24,337 nucleotides of DNA, from NCBI GenBank assembly GCA_050486105.1, contig JBJHCR010000059.1, positions 1 through 24,337 of the forward strand, in the 5' to 3' direction. The DNA is from JAEXNA01 sp050486105 (GTDB lineage: Bacteria > Vulcanimicrobiota > Xenobia > Xenobiales > JADMJV01). The number at the start of each line of letters is the position of its first letter. The stretch's first letter is position 1. The translations under genes were made by a program, and so were the position numbers. The notes beneath the pieces are model-generated. The model did not search any database. It worked only from the letters and a program-made list of their open reading frames with translations, and was not told the origin of the DNA. Positions 1 to 7,538 of this stretch are shown here, piece after piece.

Positions 1-1
1 C

Positions 2-307
2 TCCCAATCCTCCCAATGGTCGGTGGAGCCTCCAGAGATTCCCCTGGCCCGGGTTTCCACCGAGTCGGACTCGGCTTTCCTTGAGGACAGTCTGATGCTC
101 TTGGAGAGCCGGCGGGGAAGCTTTCAAGTCAGGATTCGCCGAGAGGAGGGAGTCCACCCGGAGCTTGTCATCCTGCCCAAAGGAGGCAGTCGCCTCTTCG
201 GGGGCTGGTGCCCCAACGACTTGATCGAAGCGGTAGAAACCGACCACGGGGGTGGGGCCAGCTTCTACGAGGAGCCGGTGAGACTGCGTCCTCTGGAGAG
301 CGACTGA
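2..307 (+). CDS. Molybdopterin oxidoreductase, C-terminal end (partial)
   Basis: The reading frame is open to the left edge of the window, so only the last ~101 residues are seen; the GTG at 23 is probably internal. The visible part resembles the C-terminal molybdopterin-dinucleotide-binding domain of the formate dehydrogenase/nitrate reductase superfamily. It has a short beta strand, then GVHPELVILPKGG, then a NDLIEAV segment and a final strand (EEPVRLRPL), matching the family pattern of a 'G(V)xPGVVxLPHG ... N.L....D..sG' block near the C-terminus. This domain holds the cofactor; the Fe-S and active-site parts would lie upstream. The substrate cannot be told from this fragment. The family call is inferred from pattern. 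Confidence 0.6.
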   Translation, partial: SQSSQWSVEPPEIPLARVSTESDSAFLEDSLMLLESRRGSFQVRIRREEGVHPELVILPKGGSRLFGGWCPNDLIEAVETDHGGGASFYEEPVRLRPLESD

Positions 308-380
308 GCCTTTCAGAGAGGTGAACTAGGATGCCCCTCGAACTCTCTTCTGGTTACAGAACTTTTCGGGGAGTTAGTCT

Positions 381-2288
381 ATGGACGTTCAGATTCATAG
401 CCCTTATGGGCGGGGGCATCGCTCGGTTGAGCACCTTGGGCGCGGGCCTGGATCCAAGGGTGCCGAAGCGATAGGAGAGCCTTCGGAGCGACTCGAGCTT
501 TCAGGGGAGCGCGAGCAACTAGACCACCATAAGCTGACTTCCCTGAAGGCCGGAGGTCTGTCCTCGGCTTCCCATCGGAGCCAAGGCGACCCCAAGTTCG
601 TGGCCAAGTATGGTCCTTGGGGTGTGGTCACCGGTGCCTCTCAAGGGATCGGAGCAGAGTTTGCTCGAGGGCTGGCCGAGAAGGGCATGAACGTCGTACT
701 CGTGGCCCGAAACTTTGACAAGCTTCAAGAAGCAGCAAGTCAATTGAAAAAGGACTATGGGGTCCAAGTCAAGGTCGTGGCCGCGGACCTCTCCATACGT
801 GACGGCCTAGAAAAAGTCAAGCAAGCCACCGAAGATCTCGAGGTGGGCATGTTGGTCAACAATGCCGGCTCATGGCAGTTCGGGTCCTTTCTCGACAATG
901 ACATAGATAGAGACGTGCAGAGCGTGGGTCTGAACGTGGAGGCTCCCATGGTGTTGAGCCATCACTTTGCAGGAAAGATGGCCGACCGAGGGCGTGGAGG
1001 GGTTGTCAACGTCGGTTCGGGAGCGGCCTTGCACGGGGTTCCCGGTCAGGCGTCCTATTCCGGAACCAAGGGTTTCTTGCAGAACTTCACCGAGTCTCTT
1101 TATCGAGAGCTCAAACCCAAAGGCGTTGATGTCTTGATAACCAATCCCGGCCCGGTCAAAGGGGAGGCAAGTTCCGTCTACGACCAATCGAAGGTACCCC
1201 TGCAGATGACCGAACCGGGCAAGGTAGTGCAAGACGCTTTTAAGCGCTTGGGTCGAGGGAGTTCCACTGTTCCCGGATGGCTGAATAAAATGGCCATGGG
1301 GGCTGCGGTCAGACTCATGCCCCGAGACATGCTGACCTCCATTGCCGGTTTTATTCTCGAGAGTGCCTCGGGAAAGCCGGCCGAGGTTGAGGCCTCGGCC
1401 TCGACCCCGCAGGTCGCCGCTCAGAATTCCGGGGACTCGACCAAATCGCTGGCGCGTACCAGCGAGGAGTCGGCGAAAGGGGTTGTCGGGACCGCCTTGG
1501 GATACCTGGGTGCGCTGGGTACCGCAGCATTGAAGCCCGTGAAATCGGCGCTTTCGACCAAGGATTTTGCCATGAATTTCGTGGGCAGTTTGCGAAGGCG
1601 AGCCGAGGAGATCACCGAGAACCCCGATAAAGTCGAGGCTCATCTTAAAGCTCAGGGGCTGCATCACGAGTATCAACCCCCCGTCAACAAAACGAATTTG
1701 AAACTTGAAGGCAAGATGACCATCAAGGCCAACATGGACGAATTTTTTGAACTCTGGCATTCTTGGATCGACAAGGGCTATGGCTCCATAAACGACCGGC
1801 AGTATGCCGATGTTGTTCTCAATTTTCGGGACCAGGCTAGAGAGCTTCCGCTCTTAGGTCTTGTTCCGGTGGTCTCTGAAGATGTGTTTTCCGCAGAAAT
1901 CCAAGACGGCTTGATGACCTCCATGACCGAGGTCACCAAAACTAAGTTCGCCGGCTTGATACCCACCTCCACCGTGGATTGGATCTACCAGCGCCAAGAC
2001 ACTCCGAAGGCTTCCAATTCCTTCGAGCAGACCATCGATAGATTTGACGGCGATCTGGAGAAGGTTCAAGACTTTTACAACGATTTATTTGACCCCAAGA
2101 AGGTCAATCCGGATTCCAAAGCCACGGTCACTTTTGAAGTCCGAGAGGTGGAAGATTTGGAGTCTCCGAGTTCGGACAAGGAGTTTGAGCATAGAGTGAA
2201 GGTGCCCTTTGGAGGACTGATTCCCAAGGTGGAGAGCACCATGGGAAGATATCAGGAAGCCGGCACAAGCCAGACATTCGAACTCTAA
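381..2288 (+). CDS. Short-chain dehydrogenase with long N- and C-terminal extensions
   Basis: An NAD(P)-dependent SDR domain occupies about residues 77-330. It has the glycine-rich TGASQGIG loop (84-91), NNAG (160-163), a catalytic serine near 213 and the YSGTK Tyr226/Lys230 pair, so it should be an active oxidoreductase; the substrate is unknown. SDRs are normally ~250 residues, and this protein has 635. The first ~75 residues are polar and match nothing I know. A Ser/Ala-rich linker (about 335-390) leads to a ~240-residue C-terminal region of mixed alpha/beta character with no recognised motif and no membrane segment. The ATG at 381 has a GGGGAG site 7 nt upstream. A GTG at 600, just before the SDR domain, is an alternative start. 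A short ORF in another frame (331-474) overlaps the 5' end, so the true N-terminus is uncertain. Confidence 0.85.
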   Translation: MDVQIHSPYGRGHRSVEHLGRGPGSKGAEAIGEPSERLELSGEREQLDHHKLTSLKAGGLSSASHRSQGDPKFVAKYGPWGVVTGASQGIGAEFARGLAEKGMNVVLVARNFDKLQEAASQLKKDYGVQVKVVAADLSIRDGLEKVKQATEDLEVGMLVNNAGSWQFGSFLDNDIDRDVQSVGLNVEAPMVLSHHFAGKMADRGRGGVVNVGSGAALHGVPGQASYSGTKGFLQNFTESLYRELKPKGVDVLITNPGPVKGEASSVYDQSKVPLQMTEPGKVVQDAFKRLGRGSSTVPGWLNKMAMGAAVRLMPRDMLTSIAGFILESASGKPAEVEASASTPQVAAQNSGDSTKSLARTSEESAKGVVGTALGYLGALGTAALKPVKSALSTKDFAMNFVGSLRRRAEEITENPDKVEAHLKAQGLHHEYQPPVNKTNLKLEGKMTIKANMDEFFELWHSWIDKGYGSINDRQYADVVLNFRDQARELPLLGLVPVVSEDVFSAEIQDGLMTSMTEVTKTKFAGLIPTSTVDWIYQRQDTPKASNSFEQTIDRFDGDLEKVQDFYNDLFDPKKVNPDSKATVTFEVREVEDLESPSSDKEFEHRVKVPFGGLIPKVESTMGRYQEAGTSQTFEL

Positions 2289-2289
2289 A

Positions 2290-2478
2290 ATGTGGCCATC
2301 TTGGCTCCCCAAGCCTCCAGGAAACCCAGGAGGGGCGCTCTACTCCGAGTCTTGGATCGATTATTTTCTGTTGTCCAATAGCGGGCAAAAGATAATGATG
2401 CTGGGACTCTTAATAGCGATAGCCCTGATTGCTGTTCTGGTGTTGTCAAGAAAAGGCCAAAACACATCTTCAAAGTGA
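2290..2478 (+). CDS. Small single-span membrane protein
   Basis: This 62-residue ORF starts one base after the stop codon of the dehydrogenase gene, so it is probably translated by coupling; there is no separate strong ribosome site. It has a Pro/Gly-rich N-terminus, then one hydrophobic stretch of about 20 residues (about 35-54, LGLLIAIALIAVLVL), then a short positive and polar tail. This suggests a one-pass membrane protein, with the orientation left open. No family is recognised. Position and the clear membrane segment argue that it is real, but an ORF this short could be chance. Confidence 0.5.
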   Translation: MWPSWLPKPPGNPGGALYSESWIDYFLLSNSGQKIMMLGLLIAIALIAVLVLSRKGQNTSSK

Positions 2479-2644
2479 TCGCCCCCTTGTCTGTTCACTT
2501 AGCCCCACCTCGTCCTGGAAGGTACGGTTGGTCTTAGCCTTCGTCTGCTTTGGATCTCAGCCACGTACGATGGCACCGCTGCGAACGGCGAAGTCGAGCA
2601 GCGCACCTTTTCGCTTTTTCAGCCTTCGAGGCTGCTCAAGGGTC

Positions 2645-2971
2645 TCAAAAACCGGGTTTCCCTCGACCTCCATGCACCCTAATGAGGTCTCCCGGCTGGA
2701 GATTCGCCATGGCCTCCTCAACTTTTTCCTGTTTGTCACGGAAGGTCCCGTCGGCCGACTCTACTCGCACCGTGGTTTTGGTGTTGGCCCGCATGGTCAC
2801 CCAGTTCTGACGGACATGGGGATCGGCTTCGAGCCGGGCCACCCCCAAACGCATATTGGAAACATCCACTTCTACCACGCGAAACTCCCCGGTCACGGTG
2901 AGAAGTTGGGCTGAGGCTGGGGTGGCGACGAGAAAGCCAAGCACGATCAGCAATACAAAGCGAAAACTCAT
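2645..2971 (-). CDS. Small exported protein, possibly OB-fold-like
   Basis: This 108-residue protein starts with a classic signal peptide: MSFRF, a hydrophobic core (VLLIVLGFLVA) and an ASA-Q cleavage site near residue 21. The mature part is beta-rich: TVTGEFRVVEVD..., then WVTMRANTKTTVRV, and it ends LQPGDLIRVHGGRG. A T.V strand followed by an 'L.xGDxVxVxG' strand is typical of small periplasmic OB-like domains (DUF5666-like); I infer this only from pattern. The start is well supported by AGGAGG 8 nt upstream of the ATG. It lies downstream of the M1 peptidase gene on the same strand with a 119-nt gap, so it may share the transcript or have its own promoter. Confidence 0.72.
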   Translation of the reverse strand: MSFRFVLLIVLGFLVATPASAQLLTVTGEFRVVEVDVSNMRLGVARLEADPHVRQNWVTMRANTKTTVRVESADGTFRDKQEKVEEAMANLQPGDLIRVHGGRGKPGF

Positions 2972-3090
2972 AGTTCATTCCTCCTGCTCCGGCCCTTCTT
3001 CATTGAGCGTGGAAATCCCATCAAGGAGCAATTGTTTTGTCTTGAAGCGGTAGCGCAAGCACCAGTGCCGCTGGCTGAGGTTGAGGTGAG

Positions 3091-4782
3091 CTATTCGGGG
3101 TAGGCGGGCAACTCTTTGCTGTAGAGCCAATCCTGGAAGAAATCCGTCAGTCGACCGTCGTTGAGTTCGTTGATCTTATCGGCCATCTGCTCCACGGAAA
3201 TGCTCTGGTATTTGTATTCGTCCACCACGCCTCGGAGGCCGGCGTAGAACTGTTCGTCGCCGAGAGTGCGACGGAGGGCGTGCATCGACAGGGCCATTCG
3301 GGCATAATTCTCCTGAGAAAAAAGCTTGTCTCGATCGGGCCGGCCCATGGTGTCTTGGAAGTCGTGTTTGGAAACTCGCTCATAGAGAGCTTTCATTTCT
3401 TGCTCTAGGACCTCTGAGCCGAAGCGTTCTTCGAGCCAGAGAGTTCCGCAGTAGGTAGGGAAGGCTTCGTTGACCCACATGTCCTGTTCACTGGCCTTGG
3501 TCACCGCGTTACCAAACCATTGGTGGGCCAACTCGTGAATCAGAGTCGTTTCGTAGTCCCCCCGACCCTTAATGCTCTGGCGCGGGAAGATCGGCCGAGT
3601 TTGGGCTTCGAAGGCGATCTGATAGTTGACCTCGGTTTCGAAAGTTTCTTGACCGTCGGTGAATCGACTGGCGTAGCTGTCGGTGGGCAGGTCGGTGACG
3701 ATAGCCCCGTAGGTTTCGAAAGGATAGGGACCAAGACGCTTCGAGAGGAAATTCATCATCTGAGGATGGTGCTCAAAATCCTTGGCCACCAACTTTTCCA
3801 TCCCCTTGGGATGGATCACCTCGAAATCGGGAAAGAGCTCGGTTTTGGTGTAGTGTTTTTCATCAAAACAGTTCACTGAAGTGAGGTAGGAGGCCATGGG
3901 AAACTTGCTGCGATAATGAAAGGCTCGCCCCCCGTCGGGGAGTTCCGTCTGCTTCTGAAGCTTGCCATTGGCCACCGCGAAATAGCCTTCAGGAACTTCG
4001 ATGGCGAATTCGTAGGTGGCTTTATTGCTGGGATGGTCATCCCCAGGCAGCCAGCTGGAAGATTTGGTCACTCCGTTGAAAGTCACCACTGATGTCTGCC
4101 GGGGCAACCATCCCAGGTCGGCAGGAATGGCCGGATGTCGAAGGGGCTCTGGAGTGCCGCTGTAGCTGACCTCCAACTGGAAGCCTTGTTGGGGTTGCAA
4201 GACTTGGTCCACCAAGAGTCCCTCCTCGGTGTGCAGAAAATTGTCGGTGGTTCCCTGGGTGGTGGTCACTTGAAGGGAGCTTGGGAAACGACCAAAGTCC
4301 AGAGGAAGGCGGTCGGTTTGCTCGGTGGCGACGCCTCGGATGAGCGCCCGGCTCTGTACCTCTCTGCCGCCCTGGCCAAAGCGCATATGCACTTGGTAGT
4401 GCTCAGCCTTCCAGGGTTTGGGTAGGGTTTCGGGTGGGAGTTCGACGTTGCGGTAGATCTCTCGGCCGGTGGCATCGTCGTCAACGAAGGTTAGGGGACG
4501 GACCTCATTCGGTTCGATCTTTCCGTTGGCCGGACGCTCCACTGTTTTCTTAAAGCCCAAAAAGCCCAGCAAGCCCTTGCGAGGGACTCGTTCAGTTTGA
4601 GCTCGGTCCCTCCATAGACCCACGGCCACCGTAGGACCCTCTTCATAGACATCCCAGGTCCCATCGGCCCTCATTTCAACCAGAATGTCTTCGCCCTGGT
4701 GATCACGCCGGGAGATCACTCCCGTTTCTTGGCGAGTGAGACGCAAAGCGCTGCTCGTATGGTTGACCTTCGAATTGTACAT
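3091..4782 (-). CDS. M1 family zinc metallo-aminopeptidase
   Basis: This 563-residue protein is a gluzincin aminopeptidase that should release N-terminal amino acids from peptides. The zinc site is plain: HELAH at 416-420 followed by WFGN, and the third ligand Glu439 in NEAF. The usual GxMEN exopeptidase motif is replaced by AFEAQTRPIF near 391-399; similar ALETQTRP forms occur in the M1 subgroup common in actinobacteria, where Glu (here 392) plays the same part. The C-terminal helical region (YARMALSMHALRRTLGD) also fits M1 enzymes but is short. There is no signal peptide, so it is probably cytoplasmic. The first ~110 residues are an extra polar segment without a recognised motif. The ATG start has no clear ribosome site, so a start further inside is possible. 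It is divergent from the protease gene at 4907. Confidence 0.9.
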   Translation of the reverse strand: MYNSKVNHTSSALRLTRQETGVISRRDHQGEDILVEMRADGTWDVYEEGPTVAVGLWRDRAQTERVPRKGLLGFLGFKKTVERPANGKIEPNEVRPLTFVDDDATGREIYRNVELPPETLPKPWKAEHYQVHMRFGQGGREVQSRALIRGVATEQTDRLPLDFGRFPSSLQVTTTQGTTDNFLHTEEGLLVDQVLQPQQGFQLEVSYSGTPEPLRHPAIPADLGWLPRQTSVVTFNGVTKSSSWLPGDDHPSNKATYEFAIEVPEGYFAVANGKLQKQTELPDGGRAFHYRSKFPMASYLTSVNCFDEKHYTKTELFPDFEVIHPKGMEKLVAKDFEHHPQMMNFLSKRLGPYPFETYGAIVTDLPTDSYASRFTDGQETFETEVNYQIAFEAQTRPIFPRQSIKGRGDYETTLIHELAHQWFGNAVTKASEQDMWVNEAFPTYCGTLWLEERFGSEVLEQEMKALYERVSKHDFQDTMGRPDRDKLFSQENYARMALSMHALRRTLGDEQFYAGLRGVVDEYKYQSISVEQMADKINELNDGRLTDFFQDWLYSKELPAYPE

Positions 4783-4844
4783 CGGATTTCGGTGACTTCT
4801 AAGATACCAGATTGAGTACCTTTGCGGAAGATGGTTGAGGTGAG

Positions 4845-4898
4845 GTTTAGGGCACGCCCTTGACCTTTTCCGACTTTGTTAAGGGCACCGCCCTAAAC
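4845..4898. promoter_or_regulatory. Double inverted repeat between two divergent protease genes
   Basis: Two similar short dyads face each other. The left is GTTTAGGGC-AC-GCCCTTGAC (4845-4864) and the right is GTTAAGGGC-ACC-GCCCTAAAC (4878-4898). Each is itself an AGGGC/GCCCT palindrome, and the two halves are also reverse complements of each other (GTTTAGGGC pairs fully with GCCCTAAAC; the inner arms have one mismatch). The element ends 8 nt before the ATG at 4907 and lies ~62 nt upstream of the M1 start at 4782. It could be a pair of operator sites for a dimeric regulator of both genes, or a hairpin in a transcript. The symmetry is seen directly; the role is inferred. Confidence 0.55.
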
Positions 4899-4906
4899 TA
4901 GGAACT

Positions 4907-6046
4907 ATGAAACTAGGATCCTTGCACAGATCGCTGCCCACTCAAGGAACTCCGCGAGGACGAGATTTGGCCTTGGAGATGTTGCGTGGACCAAAGCTCA
5001 AGGGAGAACTCAAGCAAGAGGCCTTGGAGCAATTGGCTACCATTCCCGAGCCTTGGCTGGAACGACTAGCAGAAGAACGCGTCGCCTATGTAGCTTTGGG
5101 TTATGGCGAAGATCTCTCTCAAACCGATTTGCTGTGGTCCTATACCCCGGAATCCATTCGCTCCGAAGCGATCCAGGGCGGAGCTATCGTGACTGAAGTT
5201 TCCGAAGAGTTCGAACAGGACATGGCTCGAGAAGTGGAAGGCCTCGATGATTTCCAGGCCATCATGCTCGAGAGAGAGCGTCCAAGTCTCTTCGCTGAGA
5301 AGCTCTCGGAGAAGCTGCTCGCTCACGGGGTCGCTAGCACTGTCAAGGTGATTCGCGATCTGTTGCCTCTCCCTCATCTGGAGCAAGAATTTGGCATCGA
5401 ACCATCCGATTCCCAAGACGGACTCTCAGCCGATGGCTCTGAGCAAAGGCTGTTTCGAGAAGCCCTCCTTGAGCTCAACGGGGGGCAACTCGAGGATGTG
5501 AGTGGTTCGGACACTCTGGGCGATGAATCGGTCTTGAAAGCCAAGAATGGGGTGCTGCTGGTGCCGTTCGGCAGCTACGGAGGACGTTTGCTGAGTCCTC
5601 AGTCTAAAGAAAGCTATGCTCAGATCAACGGTGCAGCCATGGACCAGCATTACGGAGCCCACTATTGGGATCCGAGAATTATCGCTTTGGACGACGACGT
5701 CGTAGCCCTTCCTTCCAAAAAAACCGGGCATCACTCGGTGCTGTTGCACGAAACCGGCCACGCCATGGATTATATTGCTGAAAAGCTCGAGGCAGTGGAG
5801 CACCGAAAGACCGTTGACTCGCTTTATGAGAGCGCACTGGAGCGAGCGAAATCCGGCGACTCCCCGTTCTTGACCCCCCGAGCCCGAGACAATGTGCGAG
5901 AATATTTTGCCGAAGCGGTAGAGGCCTATTTTACCACCGAAATCGGAGACAAGGCTGATTTCTACAAGCGTGAGAACAACCGCCAACAATTGCAACTCCG
6001 GGATCCCGAACTCTTCGCTTACCTGGATCACCTGATGCAACTTTAG
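4907..6046 (+). CDS. Lethal-factor/PPEP-like zinc metalloprotease
   Basis: The C-terminal half of this 379-residue protein carries HETGHAMDY (zinc motif HExxH at 281-285). About 47 residues later comes REYFAEAVEAYF, whose Glu (332 or 336) would be the third ligand, and then a terminal DPELFAYLDHL segment. The arrangement HExGHxxD...REYFAEAfxxYF...P..y.fl matches the anthrax lethal factor catalytic domain and the related Pro-Pro endopeptidases (M34-like, ATLF-like). Residues 1-200 are mostly helical and acidic and are not recognised. There is no signal peptide and no membrane segment, unusual for a family best known from secreted proteins. ATG follows an AGGA only 3 nt away, or the transcript may be nearly leaderless. 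Its stop lies 6 nt from the convergent gene ending at 6053. Confidence 0.78.
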   Translation: MKLGSLHRSLPTQGTPRGRDLALEMLRGPKLKGELKQEALEQLATIPEPWLERLAEERVAYVALGYGEDLSQTDLLWSYTPESIRSEAIQGGAIVTEVSEEFEQDMAREVEGLDDFQAIMLERERPSLFAEKLSEKLLAHGVASTVKVIRDLLPLPHLEQEFGIEPSDSQDGLSADGSEQRLFREALLELNGGQLEDVSGSDTLGDESVLKAKNGVLLVPFGSYGGRLLSPQSKESYAQINGAAMDQHYGAHYWDPRIIALDDDVVALPSKKTGHHSVLLHETGHAMDYIAEKLEAVEHRKTVDSLYESALERAKSGDSPFLTPRARDNVREYFAEAVEAYFTTEIGDKADFYKRENNRQQLQLRDPELFAYLDHLMQL

Positions 6047-6052
6047 ACCGAC

Positions 6053-7021
6053 TCACCAACCTTCAGGGTCGTCATCGGCTTCGGGGTCCTCGACTTCTGC
6101 CAGCATGGACATGTCCAAGGGCAGAGTTCCGCTTGGTCCGACCTCCGAGGGACCCGGCTGCTCCCCAAGAGGGACCGTTCCGGCCAACCGCTTTTCCACC
6201 ATGGCCAGACTTTCTGGGCTGTGGTGATCCAACTTCGGACCTCGCTCTTGGTCCTCAGAAAAAATCTGGGGTTGGTCGCTGGGGCTGCTGGAGTCCGGGT
6301 CTAGATTTTCCAGCATCAAGCTCAAAAATTTCTCCATACCGTAGAACAGAGCCTTAAAGTCCCTAGCGATCTGTTTGCTGTCCAGTTCCAGATCCGAGAT
6401 GGCATAGCGCTCTAGATTGAGGACCAAGTTGAGGTAGACGTGAGTGCGCGCGCCTTTGAGTTCAAAGCTCATAGATCCTGGAGGCTTTAAGGTCGGGGGG
6501 CTTTCGAGAGCGAGTCGGGGTGTACTACGCCTGCTGACCATGCCGGCTAGGCTCGCCCTGGTGTTGACCGTCAGAGCTCGTCTCAGGAGGTCGGGATCGT
6601 TCGAGTATCGAGACAGTTCTAGACCGAGCTGGGCGTAGCTGTGACCTTGAACCAGGAATGGGAGGTCGGTCCGATAGGGAATGATCAGCACTCGGCACAA
6701 ATCTCCTGAGCGGTGCTCAAAAAGGAGTTCAAGGTTCTCAGGGTCGCTCTGGAGGCTGGGGTCGGTCCAGTCTTGACCGGCCTGTCCGGTGAGCTGAGTG
6801 CTGAGTTCCGAGAGCTTGCTCGACCTGGGCCGATGGCGGTTTTGAGATCCGTGTTGCCACCCGGAGGCCTCTCGGGCAAAATCGGACAAGCGGTAGCCGC
6901 TGCTTCTCAGAGCTTCCATGACTCCTCCGGCGAAGGTGGTGAAAAACTGTTGCTTGCGCCTGAGGGATTGGAAGCGATGCTGGCACCCTCGAGTCAACTC
7001 ATCAAAGGCCTGTTCGAGCAT
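6053..7021 (-). CDS. Unknown protein, third member of a tandem paralogous set
   Basis: A 322-residue protein of no recognised family, last of three genes read leftwards and 2 nt after the preceding stop. A central region (about 95-240) follows the same order of elements as the two upstream proteins: strands around CRVLIIPYR and YAQLGLELSR, a helix at DPDLLRRALTVNTRASLAG (142-160), strands near 183-201 ending THVYLNLVL, and a final helix LDSKQIARDFKALFYGMEKFL (213-233). The N-terminal ~90 residues are basic and polar. The last ~80 are low-complexity and acidic with many Ser, Pro and Asp, and look disordered. There is no signal peptide. ATG start; the gene ends 6 nt from the convergent protease gene. 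Confidence 0.75.
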   Translation of the reverse strand: MLEQAFDELTRGCQHRFQSLRRKQQFFTTFAGGVMEALRSSGYRLSDFAREASGWQHGSQNRHRPRSSKLSELSTQLTGQAGQDWTDPSLQSDPENLELLFEHRSGDLCRVLIIPYRTDLPFLVQGHSYAQLGLELSRYSNDPDLLRRALTVNTRASLAGMVSRRSTPRLALESPPTLKPPGSMSFELKGARTHVYLNLVLNLERYAISDLELDSKQIARDFKALFYGMEKFLSLMLENLDPDSSSPSDQPQIFSEDQERGPKLDHHSPESLAMVEKRLAGTVPLGEQPGPSEVGPSGTLPLDMSMLAEVEDPEADDDPEGW

Positions 7022-7023
7022 GC

Positions 7024-7530
7024 CTAACCCTTCTTGAACCTCTTGAGAGCTTCTTCCAGGCGGTCGACGATGGTCAACAGATCATGCTCGAGCTTTTCTC
7101 GGTCGACCACCCCCTTGCTCTTGAGGTAGGAGTTCAAGCGAGCCACGGTGCTGGTTCTGGCGTAGATGGTGTTGTACTCGTGATTGATCTTGATCTGCCC
7201 CAACAGCGGAATCTTGGCGATGTTGGAAAAGTCGGTCTTGAACATTTCCACCATGTCGTCGGGGTCGGCTAATTTATTGCGCACTTCGGCTTGAATACTC
7301 AGGATACCAGTGCCACCGAGCTTCTTGTCCAGAGCTACGGTGAGAGAGAAAAGCACCTCCTGGTTCAGCAAGAAACGTCCGGATTGATAGCCTTGAGAGG
7401 CATTGAAAGCAATGCAGGGATATCCCATTTTATCAAAGATTCGAACGATTTCTCCGAAGACGATTTCGTCCTTAGAGAAGAACTCTTCGAAGCTTTGAAG
7501 GGTGTCGGTGAAGAACTTGATGATTGCCAT
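7024..7530 (-). CDS. Unknown protein, second member of a tandem paralogous set (YbjN/chaperone-like fold?)
   Basis: This 168-residue protein is probably the minimal form of the domain shared by the three genes of this cluster. The order is an amphipathic N-terminal helix (FTDTLQSFEEFF), strands around PCIAFNAS, GRFLLNQ and TGILSIQAEV, a helix from ADPDDMVEMFKTDFSNIA, strands GQIKINH and NTIYARTS, and a long C-terminal helix starting VDREKL (142-147). An alpha-beta3-alpha-beta2-alpha layout resembles YbjN and type III secretion chaperone folds; this is inferred from layout, not from a motif. ATG start, 8 nt after the upstream gene's stop. The exact VDREKL string is shared with the neighbour at 7539-8126. 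Confidence 0.78.
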   Translation of the reverse strand: MAIIKFFTDTLQSFEEFFSKDEIVFGEIVRIFDKMGYPCIAFNASQGYQSGRFLLNQEVLFSLTVALDKKLGGTGILSIQAEVRNKLADPDDMVEMFKTDFSNIAKIPLLGQIKINHEYNTIYARTSTVARLNSYLKSKGVVDREKLEHDLLTIVDRLEEALKRFKKG

Positions 7531-7538
7531 AGGCCCTC

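Noticed and set aside
870..1760. 296-residue minus-strand ORF
   Set aside because: It is antisense to the SDR gene, whose catalytic motifs are plainly conserved; its own protein shows no motif or start signal.
2620..2634. CAGCCT-TCG-AGGCTG hairpin between convergent genes as a terminator
   Set aside because: The T-run lies before, not after, the hairpin on the plus strand, and an A-run follows on the minus strand, so it fits neither direction.
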